Assembly: GCF_004358205.1 (NCBI RefSeq)
Contig: NZ_SMYO01000002.1
Span: 504,851 to 568,850, forward strand
DNA length: 64,000 nt
Origin: Bacillus salipaludis
GTDB taxonomy: Bacteria; Bacillota; Bacilli; Bacillales_B; DSM-18226
Direction: 5' to 3'
Part shown: one piece after another, positions 1 to 9,065 of the stretch
Numbering within the stretch: position 1 is the stretch's first letter
Layout of the letters: each line of letters opens with the position of its first letter
Notes under the pieces: generated by a model
Databases searched by the model: none
Seen by the model: the letters and a program-made list of their open reading frames with translations, nothing else
What the model was told of the DNA's origin: nothing
Program-made: the position numbers and the translations under genes

Positions 1-564
1 CCTAAGCAAGGGATGGAAGGGGCCGTAAAAGCAATCAGTGATTTTACTGGGGTGCCGATTAATTACTATGTGGAAACCAATTTTGACGGTCTTCAATCGA
101 TGATTGATACATTGGGTGGTATTAACATGTACGTGCCAACAGATGTGAAAATTGGTAATAAAGTGGTCACTGCCGGGTCTCATTTCTTGGACGGAAAAAC
201 TGTATTATCTCTTTCCCGTGAGCGCCATTCGCTTGCAAATGGAGATTATGGACGTCAGCAGCTTCAATTGGAGGCTCTAAAAGGAATTGCCAAACAAGCT
301 TTAAACCCTAGCAATGTTGCAAAAATGCCTTCACTCGTTAATTCGGTTTCCAAATATATGGTTGGTACGAATATGTCAACATCGGATATGGTTAGCTTAG
401 GCCTTGCCATGAAAGATTTTGATCCTAATAAGCAATTAAAATACAAACAACTAACAGGGGTTGGCCGAACGATGTATGATGACATCCTAAAGGCCAACAA
501 TTCCGAAATCATTATTGATCCAGAACAATTAAAAAGCACAATTGCTAAATATTTTAATAGTTAA
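1..564 (+). CDS. LytR-CpsA-Psr (LCP) family wall-polymer ligase, C-terminal part
   Basis: The frame is open from the first base, so the gene begins outside the window and only about 187 C-terminal residues are present. The fragment has typical LCP features: a conserved FDGLQSMIDTLGGI segment followed by a DGKTVLSLSRERH stretch, which contributes to the polyprenyl-pyrophosphate pocket in this family. Known LCP proteins transfer teichoic acid or other anionic polymers from a lipid carrier to peptidoglycan outside the membrane; the N-terminal membrane anchor would lie upstream. A strong terminator follows directly. The first ATG inside the fragment, at 13, is not a likely start because homology-like sequence continues upstream of it. 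Confidence 0.85.
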   Translation, partial: PKQGMEGAVKAISDFTGVPINYYVETNFDGLQSMIDTLGGINMYVPTDVKIGNKVVTAGSHFLDGKTVLSLSRERHSLANGDYGRQQLQLEALKGIAKQALNPSNVAKMPSLVNSVSKYMVGTNMSTSDMVSLGLAMKDFDPNKQLKYKQLTGVGRTMYDDILKANNSEIIIDPEQLKSTIAKYFNS

Positions 565-570
565 AAAGAA

Positions 571-602
571 GCCGTAACCTGCAGATAGGTTACGGCTTTT
601 TT
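571..602 (+). terminator. Rho-independent terminator of the LCP gene
   Basis: Perfect 10-bp inverted repeat GCCGTAACCT / AGGTTACGGC with a 6-nt loop followed by six T, seven bases after the stop codon. Confidence 0.9.
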
Positions 603-737
603 AAAATTAATACTAGGTCCATGATTATAAAAAGGCAGATTAATAGAGCAATCCGAAATAGTGCTACATTAGTGGGCTGGATATCTATAAAACGGTTGCC
701 AAAAGCCTGAAAGGATCATCTTGATTTTAGAGCCTAC

Positions 738-854
738 CTATAGGGTTAATAATAGTTTGATCCAGCCGAGAATAGCAATCCATAACGGAATACTTAAAGA
801 GGCACCCCAAATCAAACCGCAAAAAAAGTTCTCTTGTCGATCCAAAAAAATCAA
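738..854 (-). CDS. possible 38-aa single-span membrane protein or gene remnant
   Basis: On the minus strand a short frame starting at a TTG (854, or 845) reads into a hydrophobic segment IWGASLSIPLWIAILGW and ends KLLLTL. A membrane-spanning helix is plausible, but I see no convincing ribosome site (GGGG only) and the other frames over the same stretch also give partial peptides, so this may be the decayed 3' end of an older gene. I do not recognise a family. The rest of the 604-1403 gap holds only the repeats listed separately. Confidence 0.3.
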   Translation of the reverse strand: MIFLDRQENFFCGLIWGASLSIPLWIAILGWIKLLLTL

Positions 855-1027
855 CCCCTATTTTATGTGGTAAACCATTCCCGTCTATCAAATGACCATT
901 CTGTTATATAGAATAATAGGTTCATTATATATATAAAGATAGCAAACAGTGGATGTGAAAAAGCGGGAAGTATGTCGTAGTTAACAAAATGTTTTCGACA
1001 TGGGCCCAGGTATTAAAACTTTCAGAT

Positions 1028-1080
1028 ATCAGTGCTGCGGATTTTGTCAAAGAATGGTAGGTTATTGTATTTATAGATAT
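1028..1080 (+). repeat. dispersed repeat, copy 1 (related to 15511-15575)
   Basis: Shares the pattern CTGCG-ATTTTGTC-AAGA-TG-TAGG-TATTGTATTTATAGA with a stretch 14.5 kb downstream. Both copies lie upstream of a gene, so a promoter is possible (TTGTCA, then TATTGTATTTAT), but no clean -10/-35 pair is visible. Confidence 0.5.
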
Positions 1081-1111
1081 CCTATTCGTGAGTAAGCGAA
1101 GGGCCTCTATT

Positions 1112-1250
1112 ATGATATCAACACTTTTTCACCGGATATCAACACAAAATGGAGTGATATCAACACTTTTTCATCGGATATCAACACAAAATGGAGTTAT
1201 ATCAACACTTTTTAGTGGAATATCAACAAAAGTAGGATTTTATCGACAAT
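1112..1250 (+). repeat. tandem ATATCAACAC repeat block
   Basis: Five copies of ATATCAACAC or ATATCAACAA occur at short intervals, alternating ACTTTTT-CACCGG and AAAATGGAG contexts, and end in TTTTATCGACAATTT. A related block lies at 14718-14812. The repeat is open in one frame but the encoded peptide is itself repetitive and has no ribosome site, so it is treated as non-coding. Confidence 0.75.
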
Positions 1251-1403
1251 TTAATAAATCCCCTTGGAATGCGGACAACTTCGACCAAATCCGGCGCAAA
1301 CCGCCCCAATCTGAACTCCAGAGCACTTGCTATCATCCGCAGTTTTCCCTATGATTATATTATTATTCTGAATTTTGAATCCTTATGCAAAGGAGGCCGT
1401 GTT

Positions 1404-3422
1404 ATCCGAGAACTGGCAAGAAGGCTTTTTATCATCATAAGTCTCCTATTATTTATATCCTTACTACAACCTATTGTATTTGCTGAAGGGAAAACCTATA
1501 AAATCGCCGGAGAATGGGACCTTCCTCCTTTTTCTTATAAAGATCAGCAAGGGTCACTGACAGGTATAAATATTAAATTAATGGAAAAAATTGCAGATGC
1601 AAACGGGCTTAAATTTGAATATATACCAATGGAGATGCATGAAGCAGAGCAGGCCTTACGAGATGGTAAAATAGATGCAATCGCGGGGGTAACCTATACC
1701 ACCGAAAAGGATAAAGTATTCGATTTTTCTCAATCCTACTTTACGATGTCCGATTCGTTAATTATCCCAAAAGCAAGTAAGGACAAAATTAAAAGTATCG
1801 AAGACCTAAGGAACAGGCATATTGTCCTGCAAGATCATACTCCTGTACTAGGCACGCTACTAAATTTAAGGAATACGAATCTTACCTTGGTGTCCAATCA
1901 ATACTCTGGTCTTTTAACGCTTCTAAATGGCCGGGCGGACGTTTTTATTGGAAATGAATTTACCGCTTCTTATTTTCTAAAAGAGTTTGATCAACAAGAC
2001 AACTACCTCATTCTGGATGAAGTCATGAATCCGGCCGATTATGCGATTGCCGTAAAGGAAGGGAATGAGGACCTTCTTTCGATGATTAATCAAACGCTTA
2101 CAAAATTAAAGGCTAAGGGAGAAGTCAGTAAATTAATTGATCAATGGGTTCGTCCCGAAACCGAAGCGAAAATTGCCCGTTTGGAACATTTTATCTTCTA
2201 TTTATCTCTCTTTCTTTTGATTGGTGCCCTGATCCTCATTGCAATCTATATTTGGAATCAACGGTTAAAAGCAGCTGTGAATCTTCAAACAAAAGACCTC
2301 CAACTATTAAATGAAGATTTACACATGCAACGGCAGCGAACGGCTGATAGCAATGCATTTAAAGATCAAATTTTAAATAATATCGACACTGGCATTGTCA
2401 CGTTCGATATCGATTTTAAGATCACAAGCTGTAATCAGCGGGCATTGGAAATTCTCGAACTTCCTGCCCATACGAAGTTCAACCTTCAGGATTCGCCCAT
2501 CTTTTTAAAGCTTTTTGAGCATGATCGTTCTGGACAAGCTTTGCAACAAGAGGGTGCTGATTATTATCGCTTTTTAGAAATAAATGAGAATGGTGAACGG
2601 AAGGTCATCTATTATTCTCTCAATAAGATGTTTAACTCACTTGAAAACCAGGCAGGCTATTTGCTCTCCATGAACGACGAAACAGAAAAAAAGAAACTCG
2701 AACAAAAGCTGATTACACAAGAAAAGCTCCATGCGCTCGGCCAGTTAGTAGCGGGTGTAGCTCATGAAATTCGGAACCCGTTAACATCGATTAAAACGTT
2801 CATCGACCTGATTCCAAAGAAATACGATCAACCGAAATTTCAAAAGGTTCTAATGGAGCATTTACCAGAAGAGGTGAACAGACTCAATCGGATTGTAACC
2901 GACTTAATTGATTATGCTCGTCCCAGCTTACCGAATATTCAACCCTGCACGGCTCAACAGCTGACGTCCTTACTCGCTATTCTAAAAGTAACGATGGATA
3001 AAAATAGGATTGAATTTGAACAATGCATCGAACCTGATCTTGTTTTTCACATTGATCCGCAGCAAATTCGTCAGGTCCTCCTTAATCTATTATTAAATGC
3101 CGTTCATGCAGTGGAAGAGACAGAAGAGAAGAAAATTACAATCTGCATGGCGAAAGAGGATCTCGAGAAGGGGAGGATTTTGATTATAGATACGGGTAAA
3201 GGGATGGAGCAAGGGGTGCTCAACCATATCTTTGAACCATTTTTTACGACCAAGGGAAAAGGTGTCGGGCTGGGGTTGACCTTATCTTACAATTTAATCA
3301 AAGAGAACCATGGAGATATTCAAGTAAATAGTATTCCTGATCAAGGAACGACATTCACGATTTTATTGCCTTTATACACAAAGGAGGAGATTCGGATTGA
3401 AGCCAAGGGTACTGGTTATTGA
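1404..3422 (+). CDS. sensor histidine kinase with extracellular SBP_bac_3 domain
   Basis: Membrane kinase that should sense a small organic solute outside the cell and phosphorylate the regulator encoded next. In order: signal or anchor helix (FIIISLLLFISLL), a family-3 periplasmic-binding domain (about residues 30-250), one transmembrane helix near 258-280, a PAS-like region, a HisKA box with VAGVAHEIRNPLTS, and an HATPase_c domain with NLLLNAVHAV, DTGKGM and GVGLGL. The start is uncertain: the best ribosome site, AAAGGAGG (1389-1396), is followed in frame by CGT GTT ATC CGA, with no ATG, GTG or TTG. I place the start at ATC 1404 (7-nt spacing); the only upstream standard start is ATG 1269, which has no ribosome site and lies in repeat-derived DNA. 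The 3' end overlaps the regulator gene by 26 bp. Confidence 0.85.
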   Translation: MRELARRLFIIISLLLFISLLQPIVFAEGKTYKIAGEWDLPPFSYKDQQGSLTGINIKLMEKIADANGLKFEYIPMEMHEAEQALRDGKIDAIAGVTYTTEKDKVFDFSQSYFTMSDSLIIPKASKDKIKSIEDLRNRHIVLQDHTPVLGTLLNLRNTNLTLVSNQYSGLLTLLNGRADVFIGNEFTASYFLKEFDQQDNYLILDEVMNPADYAIAVKEGNEDLLSMINQTLTKLKAKGEVSKLIDQWVRPETEAKIARLEHFIFYLSLFLLIGALILIAIYIWNQRLKAAVNLQTKDLQLLNEDLHMQRQRTADSNAFKDQILNNIDTGIVTFDIDFKITSCNQRALEILELPAHTKFNLQDSPIFLKLFEHDRSGQALQQEGADYYRFLEINENGERKVIYYSLNKMFNSLENQAGYLLSMNDETEKKKLEQKLITQEKLHALGQLVAGVAHEIRNPLTSIKTFIDLIPKKYDQPKFQKVLMEHLPEEVNRLNRIVTDLIDYARPSLPNIQPCTAQQLTSLLAILKVTMDKNRIEFEQCIEPDLVFHIDPQQIRQVLLNLLLNAVHAVEETEEKKITICMAKEDLEKGRILIIDTGKGMEQGVLNHIFEPFFTTKGKGVGLGLTLSYNLIKENHGDIQVNSIPDQGTTFTILLPLYTKEEIRIEAKGTGY

Positions 3423-4773
3423 CGATGAACAAGCCATTTGTGCTTCACTTAGCTTTGCTCTTGAGGATGATTATTTTATGATGACGACAACGGATCCGGA
3501 GGAAGGCATTGGCATCGTGGAAAAAGAACGGGTCGATATTATTCTGCTGGATCTTCGGATTGGACGTTATAATGGGCTGGATGTTTTGCAAAGAATTAAA
3601 CAAAAAGATCCATCTGTGACGGTCATCATGATGACTGCTTATGCTTCGATTGAAACCTCCATCGAAGCGATCAAAATGGGTGCCTTTTATTATATTGAAA
3701 AGCCGATTAATATCGAAAACCTATCCTTGCTTTTATTAAGAGCCGCTGAGTTTAAGCAAATCTCGAATATGCTTGAAACCCTCCATGAAGAGCTGGAGGA
3801 AAGGAAGGGCTTTAAAGACTTCTTAGGAAATAGTAAAGCGATGAAAAATGTCTTTTCAATGATCGATCGCATTAAAGATATCGACTCTTGCGTCTTGATT
3901 TCCGGAGAAAGTGGAACGGGGAAAGAACTGGTTGCGAAAAGGATTCATTTTTCAGGGAAGCGTAAGGATGGACCATTAGAAATTTTGAATTGTGCAGCCA
4001 TCCCTGAAACCTTACTTGAATCGGAATTATTCGGGTATGAAAAGGGAGCGTTTACAGGGGCAACACAGTCAAAGGAAGGAAAGTGGGTCGCCGCCAATGG
4101 AGGAACTTTATTTCTTGATGAAATTAGTGAGATGCCTCTGCCCCTTCAGGCTAAATTATTGAGGGTCATTCAAGAACGTGAAGTGACACCTCTCGGATCG
4201 AATAAGAAAATCTCATTAGATGTTCGGATTCTATGTGCGGCGAATAAAGATATTGCCCAAATGGTCCAGGAAGGGAAGTTCCGGGAGGATTTGTATTTCA
4301 GGCTGAACGTGATTCCGATTAAAACACCGCCATTACGAGAGCGAAAAGAGGATCTGCCGCTGTTGATTGATTATTTTTTGCAAAAGTATTGTAAAGAAAT
4401 GAGCAGAGAAAAGAGATCCCTTTCTGCAGCTGCCCGCAGACTTTTACTTGACTATCACTATCCGGGTAATGTTCGGGAGCTGGGAAATATCATTGAATAC
4501 GCAGTAGCGCTTTCCATTGATACCGTCATTGATGAGGGGGATTTGCCTTATTACATGCTAGAGCAAAAGAAAGAGGCTGGCGGTATTTTAAATGATTCTG
4601 AGAATAGTATCGTTATTCCGGTCGGTCTATCGATGAAGGAAATTGAGAAAAAGGTCATTTCTGGGACTTTAAAACATTGTGGAAAACACCGTCAAAGGAC
4701 TGCCGAGACGTTACAAATTTCTGAAAGAAGTCTCCGGGAGAAAATAAAACTATATGAAATCGGAATTGAATAA
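3397..4773 (+). CDS. NtrC-family response regulator, sigma-54 activator
   Basis: Starts at TTG 3397 behind AAGGAGGA, overlapping the kinase gene, so the pair is translationally coupled. The 458-aa protein has a receiver domain with Asp9/Asp10, phospho-acceptor Asp52, Thr80 and Lys102, then a sigma-54-interaction AAA+ domain with Walker A GESGTGKE (170-177), an intact GAFTGA loop (217-222) and Walker B TLFLDE, and a C-terminal Fis-type helix-turn-helix (RTAETLQISERSLREKI). By family rule it binds enhancer DNA as a phosphorylated oligomer and drives sigma-54 promoters. The most likely target is the promoter 110 bp downstream, which has two palindromes in front of it. Confidence 0.93.
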   Translation: MKPRVLVIDDEQAICASLSFALEDDYFMMTTTDPEEGIGIVEKERVDIILLDLRIGRYNGLDVLQRIKQKDPSVTVIMMTAYASIETSIEAIKMGAFYYIEKPINIENLSLLLLRAAEFKQISNMLETLHEELEERKGFKDFLGNSKAMKNVFSMIDRIKDIDSCVLISGESGTGKELVAKRIHFSGKRKDGPLEILNCAAIPETLLESELFGYEKGAFTGATQSKEGKWVAANGGTLFLDEISEMPLPLQAKLLRVIQEREVTPLGSNKKISLDVRILCAANKDIAQMVQEGKFREDLYFRLNVIPIKTPPLRERKEDLPLLIDYFLQKYCKEMSREKRSLSAAARRLLLDYHYPGNVRELGNIIEYAVALSIDTVIDEGDLPYYMLEQKKEAGGILNDSENSIVIPVGLSMKEIEKKVISGTLKHCGKHRQRTAETLQISERSLREKIKLYEIGIE

Positions 4774-4784
4774 ATTCCGGTATA

Positions 4785-4822
4785 CGGCAAATTTTGCCGA
4801 AAATAGCGGCAGAATTTGCCGC
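4785..4822 (+). promoter_or_regulatory. paired palindromic upstream activator sites
   Basis: CGGCAAATTTTGCCG (4785-4799) and GCGGCAGAATTTGCCGC (4806-4822) share the CGGCA/TGCCG arms. Their centres are 22 bp apart, two helical turns, and lie about 98 and 120 bp upstream of the predicted sigma-54 start. This is the expected geometry for tandem NtrC-type enhancers. The second palindrome is followed by TTTTCTTTTT and may also end transcription of the regulator gene. Confidence 0.7.
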
Positions 4823-4851
4823 TTTTCTTTTTAAAAAAGGGACAACTATTT

Positions 4852-4866
4852 ATGAAAACGCTTTTA
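4852..4866 (+). promoter_or_regulatory. cre-like catabolite repression site
   Basis: ATGAAAACGCTTTTA fits the CcpA consensus WTGNAANCGNWNNCW with one mismatch. It lies between the enhancers and the sigma-54 promoter, where CcpA could block activator looping. Confidence 0.5.
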
Positions 4867-4884
4867 AATTCAATAATCTGAAAA

Positions 4885-4901
4885 TTGGCACGGTAATTGC
4901 A
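4885..4901 (+). promoter_or_regulatory. sigma-54 promoter of the TAXI-ABC operon
   Basis: TTGGCAC-N5-TTGCA with GG at 4887-4888 and GC at 4899-4900, an exact 10-bp spacing. Transcription would start near 4912, directly in front of the ribosome site of the lipoprotein gene. Confidence 0.88.
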
Positions 4902-4929
4902 TATTATCTGTGTGAAAGGAGGACAGTCA

Positions 4930-5907
4930 TTGAAAACAGGGACACTTATAAAAATTTTAGTCCTTTTACTCTTTCTTTTGATTGGGTGTATAACGGTTAG
5001 TCGGGAATTATTTCCAAGTGGGGTTCAAACCGTTCCTCCACCTGCAGAGGAACTTACAGAAAGTCAAACTCCATTAGTGATTGCGACGGGGGATATGTCA
5101 GGTGTCTATTTTCCTTTGGGAGAGGCGATGGCAGATTTATTTCGAAAGTACAATGGAAAAGCAGCTGGAACACAAGTGACGCACGCTTCGATTCAGAATA
5201 CAAAGCTAGTGAGTCAGAAACAAGCGGAATTAGGATTTAGTACGGTGGATGTCCTGTCATTGCCAGAAACGAAAAAAAAGAAAATTCTCGCCCTTACTGG
5301 ACTTTACTCGAATTATATCCAAATTGTCACAACCAAAAGTGATATTCATACTTTAGAAGATTTACGTGGGAAAAGGGTCAGTATTGGAACCGTCGAAAGC
5401 GGAACCAAACTGATGGCTGAAAGGGTCCTGAAGGCTGCCAATCTAGCAAGCAATGAAATGGATGTATCTACTCTTTCCTTCACACAATCGGCAGATGCCT
5501 TAAGAAATGGAACGATTGATGTTGCGTTCTTTTCTTCCGGTTTACCGAATCCAGTGATTTCGGAACTTGCGTCAGAGATGAAAATTTCTCTTATTCCGAT
5601 TCCAAAACAAATGGCAAAAAGCCTTCATGAGAAGTTTGAATTTTACACACTGGATGAAATAAGCAGTCAAACTTACGCTGGCATCAAGCGTACACCAACA
5701 TTAATCGTAAAAAATGTCCTTTTTACATACCCGGATTTGCCTAAACAAGAAGCTTACAAACTAGTAAAAACGTTATATGACCATTTACCAGAATCCAAAA
5801 ACGCTCACCTAGAAGCAATGGAACTCCATTTATCTAATGCAACTGCAGGGATTCCAATCAAGCTCCATCCTGGAGCAAAACAATTTTTCAAAGAAATCAT
5901 CCATTAA
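4930..5907 (+). CDS. TAXI family solute-binding lipoprotein
   Basis: A 325-aa protein starting at TTG 4930, 7 nt after AAAGGAGGA. The N-terminus is a lipoprotein signal with LIGC, Cys20 being the predicted lipidated residue. The mature part matches the TAXI (TRAP-associated extracytoplasmic immunogenic) group: IATGDMSGVYFPLGEAMADLF near the start, then HASIQNTKLV and LRGKRVSIGTVESGTK. TAXI proteins normally feed a fused DctQM-type TRAP permease, but none is in the window. Here the gene is first in a sigma-54 operon with an ABC importer. It may deliver ligand to that importer or to the neighbouring kinase, or work with a distant TRAP permease. Confidence 0.85.
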   Translation: MKTGTLIKILVLLLFLLIGCITVSRELFPSGVQTVPPPAEELTESQTPLVIATGDMSGVYFPLGEAMADLFRKYNGKAAGTQVTHASIQNTKLVSQKQAELGFSTVDVLSLPETKKKKILALTGLYSNYIQIVTTKSDIHTLEDLRGKRVSIGTVESGTKLMAERVLKAANLASNEMDVSTLSFTQSADALRNGTIDVAFFSSGLPNPVISELASEMKISLIPIPKQMAKSLHEKFEFYTLDEISSQTYAGIKRTPTLIVKNVLFTYPDLPKQEAYKLVKTLYDHLPESKNAHLEAMELHLSNATAGIPIKLHPGAKQFFKEIIH

Positions 5908-5941
5908 AATACTACTACAAAAAAATAGGGGGCAAGTGAAA

Positions 5942-7036
5942 ATGAAAAAGATCCTTTCATTAATTTCAATCGCTTTACTAATTATTTTATCAGCCTGTGG
6001 AGCTCCTAATCCACAAAAGGCCGGAGGGACTGCGAAAGCGGGAAAAGATGGGGAAAAATCTATTACCATTGCAGGAAATGGCGGGGTTATTGAAAAAACC
6101 ATCCGGGACGTCATTGCTCCGAAATTCAAAAAGGAAACCGGCATCACGGTTAACTTTGTTCCAGGACTTTCTGGAGAAATTTTATCGAAGGTAGAATTAC
6201 AAAAAAATGCTCCACAAATTGACATTGCCATCTTTGTACCAACCGATGTACAGCGTGCAAATGATAAAGGGCTTATCGATAAAATCGATGAATCGAATGC
6301 TCCGAATATGAGTCATGTCGATCCGAAGTTTGTAGCCGTTAAGGATGCAGGTGCTCCAATATTTGGATTGGCCATTGCCCCTGCCTATAATACAAAAACG
6401 TTTAAAGAGAAGGGCTTGAAACCGATTGAATCCTGGAACGACTTAGCATCTGGCCAATATGAAGGAAAAACAGCGTTTGTAGATATTACAAATGACTGGG
6501 GCTTTAACACCTTAAACGCACTTGCGATGGCAAACGGTGGCGGTACAGATAATGTGGAGCCAGGGATCCAAAAAGCAAAAGAGCTTGCCGGTTACTCCAC
6601 AACTTTTTATAAAAATTCAACGCAAGTGATGCCAGCGCTTCAGCAAGGTGCTGCTGATGTAACCGTTATGGGAAGCTATGCGATTGGTGATTTAGCGGTT
6701 CAAGGTGTTCCACTTAAAATGGTGGTACCAAAAGAAGGGGTACCGATTCAAGCCTTTAGTGGAACTCTTGTGAAAAATACTCCTCACCAGAAGGAAGCAC
6801 TCGAATTCCTCAACTATGTAGTAAGTGCTGATTCACAAGCTTTAATTGCAGAACAGGGATTTTATCCAGTTGTTGAAGGCGTGAAGTTTCCAGAGAAGTT
6901 CCAAGAATCGATTGGGCTAAAGGATACAGACAAAACCTATAAACCTGATTTTGCTGCATACGCGAAAGTACGGGCTGAATGGTCTGATCGTTGGACGAAA
7001 GAAGTCGTTCCACAAATCGGTAAAAAATTAAAATAA
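5942..7036 (+). CDS. ABC transporter substrate-binding lipoprotein (family 1, PotD/PhnS-like)
   Basis: Start ATG 5942 follows ATAGGGGGCAAGTGAAA. The 364-aa product has a lipoprotein signal ending LSAC (Cys19). The body resembles extracellular solute-binding proteins of the polyamine, 2-aminoethylphosphonate and iron(III) clade: an early ITIAGNGGVIEKTIRDVI strand-helix unit, KVELQKNAPQIDIAIF and SWNDLASGQYEGK. It lies 34 bp after the TAXI gene and 17 bp before the ATPase gene, so it belongs to the same operon. The substrate cannot be read from the sequence. Confidence 0.87.
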   Translation: MKKILSLISIALLIILSACGAPNPQKAGGTAKAGKDGEKSITIAGNGGVIEKTIRDVIAPKFKKETGITVNFVPGLSGEILSKVELQKNAPQIDIAIFVPTDVQRANDKGLIDKIDESNAPNMSHVDPKFVAVKDAGAPIFGLAIAPAYNTKTFKEKGLKPIESWNDLASGQYEGKTAFVDITNDWGFNTLNALAMANGGGTDNVEPGIQKAKELAGYSTTFYKNSTQVMPALQQGAADVTVMGSYAIGDLAVQGVPLKMVVPKEGVPIQAFSGTLVKNTPHQKEALEFLNYVVSADSQALIAEQGFYPVVEGVKFPEKFQESIGLKDTDKTYKPDFAAYAKVRAEWSDRWTKEVVPQIGKKLK

Positions 7037-7053
7037 GAATGGAGGGACAGACC

Positions 7054-8154
7054 ATGAACGCAATTCCTTGCGATGTAGAGATCAGGGGTGCAAGAAAACA
7101 ATTTGGATCCAATGTCGTACTGAATGATATTGACTTGGAAGTAAAACAGGGTGAATTGTTAACATTGCTCGGACCTTCAGGCTGCGGGAAGTCGACTACA
7201 TTGAATTTAATTGCAGGCTTTCTGGAAGCCGATCAGGGGGATGTGTACATTAAAGGGAAAAAGGTAACGAAAGTCCCCCCTTATAAGCGCGATTTAGGAA
7301 TGGTCTTTCAAACGTATTCCTTGTTTCCACATATGACGGTGCAAGAAAACCTAAGCTTTGGTTTGAACCTAAGAAAAGTGGCTAAATCGGAGCAAAAAAA
7401 GAAAATGGATCGAGTTCTGGAACTGGTGAAGATGTCCGGGCTTGAACATCGTTACCCAAGGGAATTATCGGGAGGGCAAAGGCAGCGTGTCGCGATTGCT
7501 AGAGCACTCGTCGTTGAGCCGGAATTATTGCTGCTCGATGAACCACTATCCAATCTGGATGCAAAATTACGACATGAACTGCGCGCGGAAATTAAGCGTT
7601 TACAAAAGGAAATAGGGGTCACCACGATTTTTGTTACCCATGATCAAGAGGAAGCTTTATCGATGTCGGACAGGGTCGTTGTGATGAATGCAGGAAAAAT
7701 TGAACAAATCAGCACACCGACCGCGATCTACAATCATCCGAACACGGAATTTGTCTTTCAATTCATCGGAAAATCGAATTCGTTTGAAGGAGTGGTTGTG
7801 GTAGCCGAAGGAAGGGAAATTTCGGTGATAGTCGGTGAGGAAATCATTCATGTCGATTCGGCCAATATGATTGGCGAGAATCGTTCATTGAGAGCAGGGG
7901 ATGAGGTGAGACTTTATATTCGCCCTGAGAATGTTCACATTTCCTCAACGAGGGAAACCTCCTCACCAAACTTGGAACTTCAGCCGGCTAAAATCATTCA
8001 GCTGAATTACCTTGGTACTTCATGGGAAGTAGATGTTTCCCTGCAAGGGAAAACGCTACAATTATTAACCAGTTCCTATGACTCAACCTGGCAAAATGGA
8101 AGTGAGGTGTATGTTGGATGGAACCCGTCAGAAATTATGCTGATCAAGAAGTAA
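7054..8154 (+). CDS. ABC transporter ATP-binding protein (PotA/PhnT-like)
   Basis: Of two in-frame ATGs, 7039 overlaps the GGAGGG ribosome site and 7054 is correctly spaced after it. The 366-aa protein has Walker A GPSGCGKST (40-48), Q-loop VFQTYSLFPH, signature LSGGQ (138-142), Walker B LLLLDEP and the H-loop in FVTHDQEEA. About 120 C-terminal residues form a TOBE-type regulatory domain, usual for the spermidine/putrescine and AEP importers. It powers the two permeases encoded next. Confidence 0.93.
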   Translation: MNAIPCDVEIRGARKQFGSNVVLNDIDLEVKQGELLTLLGPSGCGKSTTLNLIAGFLEADQGDVYIKGKKVTKVPPYKRDLGMVFQTYSLFPHMTVQENLSFGLNLRKVAKSEQKKKMDRVLELVKMSGLEHRYPRELSGGQRQRVAIARALVVEPELLLLDEPLSNLDAKLRHELRAEIKRLQKEIGVTTIFVTHDQEEALSMSDRVVVMNAGKIEQISTPTAIYNHPNTEFVFQFIGKSNSFEGVVVVAEGREISVIVGEEIIHVDSANMIGENRSLRAGDEVRLYIRPENVHISSTRETSSPNLELQPAKIIQLNYLGTSWEVDVSLQGKTLQLLTSSYDSTWQNGSEVYVGWNPSEIMLIKK

Positions 8155-9065
8155 GTGAACAAAAAACGGTAAAGGCGGAACCGCAAAAAAGGACGAAAGT
8201 GAAAAAAAGAAGAACTTGGATTGCCGGGCTTCTTCTTTTAGTCCCAATCCTGTTATTCATCTTTGGATTCTTTGTGGTCCCGATGCTGTATATTTTGTAT
8301 TTAAGTTTTATTTCTACTGATAGTTTGAATGGTACCGATGCCGCTTTTAGTTTACAAAACTATATCACGTTATTTACCGACCACTATTACTTATCTTCGA
8401 TGTGGTTGACGGTAAAAATCAGTTTATATTCTGTACTTGTTTCCCTTATTCTGGGATACCCCATCGCGTTAACGATGGCGAAAAGCTCACCGAAAGTTCG
8501 GGGATATATTACTTTATTAATTGCTTCCCCTCTTTTGGTCAGCATTGTTGTACGTAATTTTGGATGGTACTTATTATTATTACCGAACGGTACGATCAAT
8601 TCACTTTTAATGAATCTGGGCATTATTCATAAGCCGCTCAATCTATTATTCTCTGAAATTGGTGTGGTCATCGGTCTTTCAAATGCCTATTTGCCTTTCA
8701 TGGTGTTAGCGATTGTGACGAGCTTGTATAATATTGACCCATCATTAGAGAAAGCGGGAGCGATTCTTGGTGCCAGTCCACTGCGGAGCTTTTTTTCGAT
8801 TACTCTTCCGCTTAGTTTGCCAGGGATTGTATCGGGCTGTGTGCTGGTCTTTAGTTTATCGATGAGTGCCTATGTCACTCCTTCTTTAATGGGAGGCGCA
8901 AATGTTCCGATGATGCCAGTGGTTGTATATGATCAAATTAACAACCTTCTGAAATGGACATTTGGTTCAGCATTGTCGTACGTACTCCTTTTGATTACGC
9001 TTCTTTCCGTTTTCATCTTTACACGTGCATTTGAAAAAAGTAAGTTTCGGGAGGTGTTCCGATGA
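8118..9065 (+). CDS. ABC transporter permease 1 (PotB/PhnU-like)
   Basis: A 315-aa membrane protein overlapping the ATPase gene by 37 bp. A basic N-terminal tail (KKRRTW) is followed by about six transmembrane helices. The EAA loop that docks on the ATPase is visible around EKAGAILGASPLRSFFSITLPLSLPG. With the second permease it should form the heterodimeric channel. No better start is visible than ATG 8118, although the ribosome site (GAGGT) is modest. Confidence 0.9.
   Translation: MEPVRNYADQEVSEQKTVKAEPQKRTKVKKRRTWIAGLLLLVPILLFIFGFFVVPMLYILYLSFISTDSLNGTDAAFSLQNYITLFTDHYYLSSMWLTVKISLYSVLVSLILGYPIALTMAKSSPKVRGYITLLIASPLLVSIVVRNFGWYLLLLPNGTINSLLMNLGIIHKPLNLLFSEIGVVIGLSNAYLPFMVLAIVTSLYNIDPSLEKAGAILGASPLRSFFSITLPLSLPGIVSGCVLVFSLSMSAYVTPSLMGGANVPMMPVVVYDQINNLLKWTFGSALSYVLLLITLLSVFIFTRAFEKSKFREVFR

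Noticed and set aside
1088..1354. Open frame of 88 codons through the ATATCAACAC repeats
   Set aside because: The peptide is itself a tandem repeat, there is no ribosome site, and the frame exists only because the repeat lacks stops.
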